A stretch of DNA of 64,000 nucleotides from Sorghum bicolor (Eukaryota; Streptophyta; Magnoliopsida; Poales; Poaceae): positions 3,441,001 to 3,505,000 of the forward strand of contig NC_012874.2 of the NCBI RefSeq assembly GCF_000003195.3, in the 5' to 3' direction. Each line of letters opens with the position of its first letter. Position 1 is the stretch's first letter. This document shows, piece by piece, positions 55,204 through 64,000 of this stretch. The notes beneath the pieces were generated by a model. It did no database searches, was not told where the DNA came from, and saw only the letters and a program-made list of their open reading frames with translations. A program made the position numbers and the translations under genes.

Positions 55204-56065
55204 CATATGTTGACAAAAATTGTATAACTTTATCATAGTAAGTTAAATGTATAAGTTATATATATATATATATAACCTTATCACATAGTAAGTTATACTT
55301 TTAAGTTATGCGTATAATTTTATAACGTACTTTAGAAAAAAAGTTACAAAAATATTTTCTTTTACTAAAAATTGGAAAGTTGCAAAGGTATAGAATTGAC
55401 CACTGATTAACTTTTCCAGAAAAGAAAAGTTGAGGAAATATTTTTCTAAAAATGGAAGGCCACAAAGGGACGTCGATTCCTGGTTTGCAAACCGGTCTTT
55501 CGCTGATTAGGATGTGATCCCTAACCGAATGGACATCACTACAAAGATAAAAATTAACTAAATCATGTGTTTGGTTTGGGGATATGGTAGGATGGGATGA
55601 ACCCAATCCACTTTTCAAGAATGGGACAGTCTTTGTTTCATACATTTGGTCAAGAGGAATGAGATGATCCATATTTTCTGTTTGGTTCATATATGGAATG
55701 CAAAAATAAGAGATGAATGTTGTTCTCTCCATTCGTTAGGAGCAGTTGTGAGTGGGCATGTCTTGTTTATGGGCCCACATGTCATGTCATGTCCTGCATG
55801 CAGTTCCTCCTTTTCCTTTTGTTAATTTTTGGTCAATCTTCTTTCTCATAGAGGAGAGTCTGCAATATGCTCTTTCTCATAGAGTATAGGCTCCTAGGTG
55901 GCTGGCTACACCTAAGCTAGCCTAGGTAGCTATTGGGCCACCATGTGGTTTGTTGGGCCCAGGAGGTGGTCAGACTATGGGTTTGCTTAGCAGTGTAAGA
56001 AATTTAAACCTAAACCGCACTCACTGTACCACAACATCGAGGTTAGAAATGGACGATCTGACACG
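55204..56065. other. AT-rich intergenic DNA
   Basis: It contains a short (AT)n run at 55258-55274 and a GTTTGGTTTGGGGATATGG stretch that may be an element edge. No gene. Confidence 0.3.
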
Positions 56066-56240
56066 TCCTGTTTAGTTCCCCTTGCTAAATTTTAGCTAGC
56101 TAAATTTTAGTCACTTTAGTAGCTAAAGTTCCAAACACATTGATTAAAAGAAGTTAAAATAGTTTAGTTCCATTAGTCACCCAAGAGTAGCTAAAATAAT
56201 TTTAGCTAGCTAAAATTTAGCAAGGGGAACCAAACAGACC
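56066..56240. mobile_element. Tourist-like MITE (GTTTAGTTCCCC type)
   Basis: GTCCTGTTTAGTTCCCCTTG to CAAGGGGAACCAAACAGACC with repeated TAGCTAAAATTTAGC blocks that pair across the centre. Confidence 0.75.
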
Positions 56241-57409
56241 CTAAGAATGGATACAACGACGGACTATCTGATGCTAAAAACTTATAGCGTTAGACTTTTG
56301 TAGACGTTGTGATGATGCTAAAAATCTTTAGCGTCAGATACTACTTTTAACAACAGACAATCTATTGCTCTAAATATATATAGCGAGAAATAACCTGCTA
56401 GTACTCTATAGTGACAATAATTTGACATTATAAGTACTTTCTCTAGAGGTCAAGGCAAGCGAAGAACCGAAGGAAAGGGGCCTCGCTCATGTGTACATGG
56501 AAGACGACGGATGACCCCATCTGGTTTTGAGGGATGGGGTAAGCTCTAGTCTTTGTGGAATAATATTCCCTATACATGATGATCTTGTTCCACTCGTTCT
56601 CAAATCAAACATCTCTGCAAAAATTGACCCGTCCTCCTATGCTATTCCATATCCTCAGAACAAAACACATGGTATGTGACTAAAGAAGGTCCCCTTCTGC
56701 CAGGAGCATCTAAGAGATGCTTGTGTGGTTGAGCCTTGCTGCAAAACAGCTGGCTGTACATAAAACATCCCAAATAACAGTTTACTACGCACATGTGTGT
56801 CGAGAGAGGACCATAAATTACACAAAACTATTAGTTGGACACGGGAGATAGGAGAATATTCACGGTACTAGTACTACTTAATTTGGCATGAAATGCGCAT
56901 GGTCCGGCGGCAAATTTAGAATTCATCGTCATCATCAAATGCAAATAGGCACATACAGATGCATTCGGAGGGACTCATGGAACAAACCACAAACCAGCGA
57001 CACAACTAACTCGAGCCAGCAAGTCCGATCCACACCAAATTTTAATTAAACATGATGATGTGCACCACACGTGGCCAGATGCGCACTCATTGGGGCTTGT
57101 TACGTACTTTATGATGTGCTGGGACATGGGCCGGAGAAATCAAAGACGACTGACGTCCCTTCGGCCACGGCCTGACTGCGTTCACATCTCGGATTTGGAG
57201 ATCGATGCTAGCTTATTTTTATGCTTATTATACGACCAACAAATGCAGGCACGTCGTTAGCACGTACAGTAGTACTTGCGTCTGATGATTTGGCTCCGAT
57301 GCCAGCATGTAGGGACACTTTCAGCCACAGTACGTCGCGGAGACGAGGCATCTTCCCGACTGGCGACGACTCGCCCAGAGTCAAGTCAATGATAAATTAG
57401 ATAAATTAA
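56241..57409. other. Intergenic DNA, low repeat content
   Basis: No gene supported on either strand. 57060-57260 has an open frame without recognisable features. Confidence 0.3.
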
Positions 57410-57641
57410 GGCCTTGTTTAGTTCGCAAAATTTTTCAAGATTCCCCGTCACATCGATTCTTGCGGCACATGCATGGAGCATTAAATATACATAAAAACAA
57501 AAACTATTTGCACAGTTTATCTGTAAACCGCGAGATGAATCTTTTGAGCCTAGTTACTCTATAATTGGACAATGTTTGTCAAATAAAAACGAAAGTGCTA
57601 CAGTGTCCTTTTTCGCAAGTTTTTCCGAACTGAACAAGGCC
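57410..57641. mobile_element. Tourist-like MITE (family 1, complete)
   Basis: GGCCTTGTTTAGTTCGC to GAACTGAACAAGGCC with TAA on both sides (57407-57409, 57642-57644). Confidence 0.85.
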
Positions 57642-57734
57642 TAAATACGGCTGCACCAGAAAGCATGTTTGGTTGTTGGCTTGTTAACATCAATTGTGCA
57701 TAATCACATCACATCACGGTTTTCACACGTATAA

Positions 57735-57977
57735 GGCCTCGTTTAGTTCACTCTGAAAACCAAAAAGTTTTCAAGATTCTCCGTCACATCGAATCTTGTG
57801 GCAAATATATGAAACATTAAATATAGACGAAAATAAAAACTAATTACACAGTTTAGCTGTAAATCACGAGACGAATCTTTTGATTCTAGTTAGTCCATGA
57901 TTGGATAATATTTGTCACAAACAAACGAAAGTGCTACATTACCGAAAACTTTTCACTTTTCGGAACTAAACAAGGCC
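57735..57977. mobile_element. Tourist-like MITE (family 1, complete)
   Basis: GGCCTCGTTTAGTTCAC to GGAACTAAACAAGGCC with TAA on both sides. Its right TAA is shared with the next element. Confidence 0.85.
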
Positions 57978-57980
57978 TAA

Positions 57981-58322
57981 GGCTTTGTTTAGTCTGTGGG
58001 TGAAAAATTTTTGGTTCTACATCAGATGTTTTATGGGATGTCAAAAGGATATTCAGATACTAATTAAAAAAGCTAATTATATAACTCGTCTTGAAATCGT
58101 GAGATGAATTTATTAAGCCTAACTAATTTGTCATTACCACATGTGTGTTACTGTAGAAATTATGGCTAATTATGGAACTAATTAGGTTTAAAAGATTCGT
58201 CTCACAGTTTTTATACAAATTGTATAATTAATTATTTTTTATTTATATTTAATGTTCTATATATGTTTCCAAACATTCGATGAGACAGGTAAAAAGTTTT
58301 TAGGTGAGAATTAAATAGGGCC
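57981..58322. mobile_element. Tourist-like MITE (family 2), adjoining the previous one
   Basis: GGCTTTGTTTAGTCTG to GAATTAAATAGGGCC with TAA on both sides. The second element inserted exactly at the target duplication of the first, or the reverse. Confidence 0.8.
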
Positions 58323-58767
58323 TAATATTTAGGCAAAATAGTTAGGACGACACTGAAAGTGATCGCCCTTCGTTGATGGATACTGAAAGTAGAGCAATTT
58401 ATTGCTGAACACTTCTGTTATTGTTAAATTAGGCCTGGTTTAGTTCCAAAAATATCACTGAAACAACCAGTTCACAATAATAGGAGCAACCACCGCGCCG
58501 TGAGCGTGTTCGCCTTGCATCAAATTTTTAAGGTTGTTGGTCATCGCGGTTCATACGTGCAAATATCCAACATAAATTATGTATAATATTATATAATGTA
58601 CTGGCAACGCATGTGCGTGGAAGAATAGAATGAAGCATTGATGTTACTCGTTGTAATTAAACTACGCAAGCATATCCAACTCAGGCTGTCCTATCTCATA
58701 ATCTAGTTGTTGTAGGATGGCTCATGAAGAACAAGCCACCCATTTTTGTTTCTAGCTAACTAACTTA
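58323..58767. other. Intergenic DNA
   Basis: No gene. 58655-58700 (AAACTACGCAAGCATATCCA) faintly resembles the duplicated block at 41.0 and 48.3 kb. Confidence 0.3.
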
Positions 58768-58900
58768 TTCTCTTCATACCAAATTATAAGTTAATCTAAC
58801 CTTTTCTAGATATGCATCTAGACATAATATATATTTAGATGTATAGTAAAAACTGTGTATCTAGAAAATTAGAATAACTTACAATTTGGAATAAAGGGAG
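58768..58900. mobile_element. Stowaway-like MITE, 133 bp
   Basis: CTCTTCATACCAAATTATAA and, inverted, CTCCCTTTATTCCAAATTGT, followed by TA. The two halves pair through TTTTCTAGATA. Confidence 0.65.
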
Positions 58901-59087
58901 TAGTATTGTCCTAGTTAACCTTGGTTAATTGCAAAGAGTTTTGAGGTACTTTTGGAGGGCTTTTTTTTAGGAAAATAAGAGGGGCACACCACTACTCGAA
59001 AATTTTGTTAAAAGTAAGAGAGCAAGGAACAAAAAGGTTTCAAGATATAAAAAAGAAACAATGAAAATAAGCAAAATTACAGAAAGC

Positions 59088-59175
59088 CTGCAGCCACATT
59101 CTTCCATCCTGGATATTCACTAAGCCATGCCAAAGATTATCCGCAGGTTCTTCCATCATGGATATTCACTAAGCC
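59088..59175. repeat. Short tandem duplication
   Basis: TTCTTCCATCCTGGATATTCACTAAGCCA occurs twice (from about 59099 and 59150), about 51 bp apart. Confidence 0.7.
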
Positions 59176-59212
59176 AGACCATTAAATGTATCCAAAATGT
59201 TAAGGAGATTAC

Positions 59213-61168
59213 TGAAAGGTCCTAATATGGCTAGAGGGGGGTGAATAGCCTATTTAAAAAATCTACAAAACTTACTAGAGCAAGAGGTTAGTAAATAACA
59301 AAGCGAAGCTTTTTGCTCTAGCTCTAAAGGGGTGTTTGCAAGCCACCTACCCAACAATTCTAGTTGCTAAGATCTCTATGCACACAAGAACTAAGTCTCT
59401 ACAAGTTACACTAGAGAACTAAGCTACACAAGTCAAAGTAAGCAACTAAACTAATTACACTAGTTTGCGGTAAGTAAAGATAAGATGAGATATTTATACC
59501 GCCGTGTAGGGGATGAACCAATCACCAATATAAACAATCAAGCACCGGGAGAATGCCAATCAAACACAATTGAGACACCGATTTTTCTCCCGAGGTTCAC
59601 GTGCTTGCCGGCACGCTACGTCCCCGTTGTGTCGACCAACACTTGGTGGTTCGGTGGCTAAGAGGTGTAGCACGAACCTCGTCCTCACTAGGACACCACA
59701 AGAACCTACCCACAGGTGAGGTAGCTCAATGACACGAGCAATCTACTAATGTTGCCTTTGGCTCTCCGCCGAGGTAGGCACAAACCTCTCACAATCACCG
59801 GGAGATGGCCACGAACAATCAACAACTCGTGCCAATCCTCCTCCGCTGCTCCAAGCCGTCTAGGTGGCGGCAACCACCAAGAGTAACAAGAAAACCGCAG
59901 CTAGAACGATCCCCAAGTGCCACTAGATGCAATCACTCAAGCAAATGCACTTGGAATCACTCCCAATCTCATAAAGATGTATAATCTATGAAGGAGATGA
60001 GTGGGAGGTGTTTGCTTAGGCTCACAAGGATGTCTAGTATGTTAGAATGCCAAGAGTGTTGGCCCCAAGCCGGCCAAGCACGTATTTATAGCCCCTCAAG
60101 CAAATAGAGCCGTTGGCTCTTACACTGGGCGAAATACAGGGTCACTGGACGATCTTAAAGGGGCACCGGACGCTCAACACCAGCGTCCGGTGCTCCAACG
60201 TCAGCCGCGTGTCAGAGTCTAACGGTAACTTGCAGAGCACCGGACGCTGAGCAGGTTGGCACCGGACGCGTCCGGTGCACACCGGACTCATGCGCAGAGA
60301 GCTCCGCAAACTCGCAGGGTCACCAGACGCAAGCCACCGGACGCACCCTGAGCGTCCGGTGCTCACCGGACTCATACCCAGAGAGGGTTGCAAAACGCGC
60401 GGACACCGGACTCAGACCATCGGACACTCCAGCTTGCGTCCGGTGCCTGGCGTCCGGTGCCTAACCCTAGCTGAGCCAGCCAGCCTACACACCGGACGCT
60501 CAGACACAGCGTCCGGTGCCTCTGAGCCAGCGTCCGGTGAGTGTTTTCTCAGCGAGAAACACTCCCGTGACTTCTCCAAATTTCCCACAGGCGCAATAGA
60601 AAATATGCACTTCATTTTCTCGAAAAGCGCCGAATCCCGCCTCGCAAGCTCCGCGGGAAGGAGAGAGGAACCCATCCTCTCTCTACCCTTCAAACTCCAC
60701 CTCCTTCTCAAAGTGTGCCAACACCACAAAGTGTGTACCAATAAGTGCACGTGTGTTAGCATTTTCACAAACATTTTCTTCGAAGGAGTTAAGTTAGCTC
60801 ACTAGGTTCTAAATGCATGCACATGAACAAAGACACCTAGTGGCACTTGATAACCGCTTAGCCAAAGAATTCCCCTCTTTATAGTACGGCTATCTATCTT
60901 AAATGTGATCACACCCTCTATGGTGTCTTGATCACCAAAACCAAAACCCTAAGCAATACCTTTGCCTTGATCTCCATAGGGTTTTGTTTTTCTCTTTCTT
61001 CTTTTCCAAGTTGAGCACTTGATCATCTTGTAGTCATCACCATCATCACCATGATCATCACTTGCTCCATCACTTGGCATGTACCAACCTCATTAAGTCT
61101 ACACACACTTAGCATAGAGGTTAGTACTAGGGTTTCATCAATTATCCAAAACCAAACTAGGGCTTTCA
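59213..61168. mobile_element. Solo LTR, 1.96 kb
   Basis: TGAAAGGTCCTAATATGGCT to CAAACTAGGGCTTTCA with a perfect 5-bp duplication ATTAC (59208-59212, 61169-61173). Its centre (60125-60545) carries at least ten GCGTCCGGTG/CACCGGACGC units in both orientations. No internal retroviral-type genes remain. The flanks are LINE-like sequence. Confidence 0.85.
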
Positions 61169-61519
61169 ATTACCCCACCAAAATGAGCCTTTTTGAACAT
61201 GATTGGGCAATTTATTATTTTGATAATAGTGCTCTCAAATAAAATTCACCCAGTGAATGCCCATCCATTGAAGAATTTGTGCCAATGTTTCACAAGAAGT
61301 GCATCATTATGTGTTCTTAGATTCGAGACCCCAAGAGAAGACTCTTGAGGAAAAGCACATAAGAATTGCAACCTTCCAAAACTATCAGAGTACAATCGAC
61401 ATATTGTAAAGTAGGGAAATTAGAATGGTGTTGGAATTGTAGTGGGAGCATGAGAAGTCTGTGGCCCTTAGCCTTATTCAAGAGGGATTACAGAAGATAT
61501 GTCATCAAAGAAAAAATAA

Positions 61520-61722
61520 GAGAGAGAGGATCACCTTGCCGAACCACTTTTGGCAATGAAAAGTTTTACCTAAACACCGTTGAGAAGCACTGGGGAAGCT
61601 CCTGATACAAAGATAGAGTGCATCCAATGCAGCCATTGAGGTCTAAAACCTTTGTGTTTCATAATTAGAAGTGTGGCATTATGTTCAATCTTATTGAAAG
61701 CCTTTTCAAAATCCAACTAGGA
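61520..61722 (-). pseudogene. LINE reverse transcriptase fragment
   Basis: The minus strand reads FEKAFNKIEHNATLLIMKHK, GFRPQWLHWMHSIFVSG, SPVLLNGV, then after a stop and indel SGSARGS in place of the usual RGVRQGDPLSP. This is the RT core just before the YADD region of plant non-LTR elements. It is degenerate. The same LINE may extend to both sides, including under the solo LTR at 59213-61168. Confidence 0.65.
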
Positions 61723-63692
61723 ATTAGTATCAGATTAGCTTTTGGAGGTTTACCTTTAGTGTGGTCGTGTGGATCTCGGATGTTGTGGCCTGTGGCCACC
61801 GTGAAGATTCCCTGTCGGCAGAAGCAATGTTCCTGAAGACTGAACACGAAGACCACTAGGGCTAGAAACATTACCACAAACTTAAAACTAAGCCAAACTG
61901 AGCAGAAGTGCCATTTTTTTACTTTTCTGTTTTGGTTTTGATATCGGAGAAGTTCGGTCATTAGGGTTTCGGTTTTATCTACCAACCAAACCGAGAATCT
62001 ATAAAAAACTGAGTTGGGCACCGAAGAGAGGAGTTTGCACACACAATAGCCCTAGCCCAATCGGACCAATAGGAACCTAGCTCCCAATTCCCCCTTTCTC
62101 GACCCTATCCCCTAGCTCCCACAAGATCGCAATACCTGGGCCCTAGAATAGCTAGTCGCCATCCCTCTACGGTAGAGGTGGGGCATGATGGGTGAGGGTT
62201 GTGCTGGCGGAGGGCATCGATAGTAGTGGGTGTGCTCTGCAATTGTGACCTATGGAGCATTTGTGGGGGGGGGGGTTCCACATTGGCAGTGGTGGTCGAC
62301 GACACACCGACAGCGGTAGGCCAACACTGAGCTCGTCGACTTTTAGTTCTTTGAATAATTGATCAACTCCCGATCTTTGGAAACAAAAAGTTTAGAGAGA
62401 CCTAACAAACCAAACCGAACTCCTCAGTTTACACTTTTTTCGCGACCGTGGAATATAGCATGTTTTTTATTAAGAAGAGTAAATTACATGGCATAGCTAT
62501 GAGAGAACCCACATAGTACAGATTATAAACCACCAAGGTAGTGGTGAGTGACCTAGAATAAACATAGGAACAAGAAAAAAGATAGAAAGAAAGAAATAAA
62601 GAGAGACTACCCTCAACTGAGCTTGCAATAAAACAAATCAACGCAAAATTTGCCTACAAGATAGACAAAGATATGGCGGTAAAGCATCCACCTAGAGAAG
62701 GCATAGGAGCATCCAACAATGATGGCCGCAAAGCATCTGCTAGTGAAGACCAAGCTCCCATGAGGGCCAAGTAACCGCCAAGAAGTGAGCCCTCACTCTC
62801 TCGGCAGCAGAACATCTATTAAACAGGGGACGAAAGAGCCAACAACGATAAAGTATCCGCTAAGAATTCTGCTAATGGCCAAGTATTCACTAGGGAGGAG
62901 GCAAAGATGCCTCGTACGACAAAGTATCCATAGAGGGGAGCGGCCGTCACACTCTCGGCACCAAAGCATCTGCTAAAGAAGAGACCAACCACAACAACGA
63001 CAAAGTAACTGCCAAAAGAATGGTAGTGGCTGAACATCTGCAATGAAAGCCAAAAACCGATGGAAAGGTTAAGATATATAGGACAGACCAAAGCAAGTAG
63101 AATTAAGGCACACACAGGCACATCTAGGAACTCCACCAGGAGCTGACGACATGGTAGGGACCATGGAAGACGATGACCACAAAGAGGACAAGCGATGAGC
63201 CATAGGAGATTCTTCAGCAACGCCTTCAGGAAGGGGTGACGCCCAAGGGTACCACCCTAGATCGCCACTGGCCTTAGAGTCTTCTAAGGCAGAGCTTACT
63301 TCTAGAATTCGGTGATGCCAACTTAGAAGCATGGAGTTCAACAACGACGCCTCCAAGGAGGTAATGTGGTGTTTGTGGCATCACCGTCGTCTGTCTGGCT
63401 AAAACCAGGCTAAGCTTTTCCCCATAACCCGTGCAACCACCACTCCTTCACCGTGACACCTGTGAACACAACACCATAGCCACCACAACGCTATCCAGCC
63501 ACCTCTGGCGGGTAGCAAGCTAGCCTATAGCGAGATCTAGTCGGCTGTAGTGAGCCATACGTGGGCATTGCCTCACGGTTGTAGCTGCTCAAGGCGCTGC
63601 TGTCAAGGAGCTTCAGGCGCGAGGTGGCTGTGCGGGCTTCAGCACAGGAGGTCATTGTAGCATACGGGAGCCAGGCGGGGCTGCTTTTAGCT
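61723..63692. other. Repetitive-looking DNA without a supported gene
   Basis: 62265-62275 is a run of G. 62660-63060 repeats phrases such as AAAGCATC(C/T), AAGTATCC and CTCTCGGCA in a loose tandem pattern. The composition suggests decayed retroelement sequence, possibly the 5' part of the LINE. No frame of interest was recognised. Confidence 0.35.
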
Positions 63693-64000
63693 CACTACTA
63701 CAATTTTTTTGGGAGGCATTTTAAAATGGGTGGTGGAGGCGGTTGAGCCGCGGCGGTCCGCCTCGGTTAATCGAGGCCGGTCCACTAGCCCAGCATTCGT
63801 CTCGGTTAATAGGTTAACCGAGGTAGGCAGATTAAGACAACCGTTTTGGTTAATCAGATACAACACACGGAGGACGCACAGGAGATACATCAACTCTGGG
63901 GCTTAGGTCGCCGAGACACCTAGGCCATTTGCCGGCCGCGGAGGGCCTACAGGTGCCACTTCTTGGTCGCGTGTGTGGTTGCGTGGGCCTTGGCATAGGA
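63693..64000 (+). mobile_element. CACTA (En/Spm-like) transposon terminus
   Basis: CACTACTACAATTTTTTTGG at 63693 is a CACTA-type end. It is followed by subterminal inverted repeats such as CCTCGGTTAATCGAGGCC and GGTTAACCGAGGTAGG (63760-63835). The element continues past the window edge. No transposase is visible in the part present. Confidence 0.7.

Noticed and set aside
60142..60805. Frames of 120-176 residues with repeated RTHPE/TGRSG-like peptides
   Set aside because: They are read-through of the CACCGGACGC repeat array inside a solo LTR.
59220..61160. Considered a CRISPR-like or minisatellite locus because of regularly recurring GCGTCCGGTG
   Set aside because: Spacing is irregular, orientation is mixed, and the array sits inside a clear LTR with a target duplication in a plant genome.
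1..64000. tRNA, rRNA and microRNA genes
   Set aside because: No cloverleaf with A/B-box sequences, no rRNA similarity and no convincing microRNA precursor were found by eye. The large foldback is far bigger than a typical precursor.

Overview
The window looks like nuclear DNA of an andropogonoid grass, most probably Sorghum or a close relative. This is inferred, not searched. The reasons are: GC-rich, intronless genes with a strong third-position GC bias set in AT-rich intergenic DNA; dozens of copies of a Tourist-like miniature element with GGCCTTGTTTAGTTC ends and TAA/TTA target duplications; Mutator-like, CACTA, LINE and LTR remnants; and a LITTLE ZIPPER gene.

There are few genes. Two intact sialyltransferase-like genes (GT29; called STL1 and STL2 here, at 10596-11822 and 18686-19888) and a third copy broken by a 5-base deletion (STL3, 44436-45669) lie in the same orientation across 35 kb. 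They form a dispersed tandem array of predicted Golgi type II membrane glycosyltransferases. The other genes are an intact F-box gene (7722-9155) and a small leucine-zipper gene of the LITTLE ZIPPER type (32964-33215), which has a good TATA box and a likely 5'UTR intron. A purple acid phosphatase pseudogene (14010-15632) sits between STL1 and STL2. Weaker gene-like traces are a minus-strand exon-like segment near 6240-6540 and a membrane-protein-like fragment near 34900-35112.

Layout: 1-1060 carries a degenerate zinc-knuckle retroelement-type coding remnant. 2101-5542 is a 1.7-kb direct tandem duplication. 6563-7365 is a Pack-MULE that captured part of an aspartic protease gene, with a perfect 9-bp target duplication. 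7.7-20 kb is the gene-rich part. 21.6-32.1 kb is mostly transposons, including long chains of nested Tourist MITEs and an 811-bp element flanked by CTCACAGC. 36.6-40.9 kb holds a giant foldback element (arms about 0.7 kb, spacer about 35 bp) split by a 2.93-kb solo LTR. 41.3-42.9 kb and 49.1-50.3 kb are two more MULEs with exact 9-bp duplications. 46.1-47.1 kb is the 3' end of a Ty1/copia element on the minus strand. Further solo LTRs lie at 51858-52304 and 59213-61168, the latter inside a LINE reverse-transcriptase remnant. A CACTA terminus at 63693 runs off the right edge.

The genes do not form a pathway with each other. The cluster shows GT29 paralogues diverging by local duplication and decay, with MITEs inserted close to the start codons of STL2 and STL3. 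I found no clearly undescribed biological system. The most unusual structure is the interrupted foldback at 36578-40935, a candidate source of long double-stranded RNA. No database search was possible, so all family names rest on motifs read directly from the sequence.
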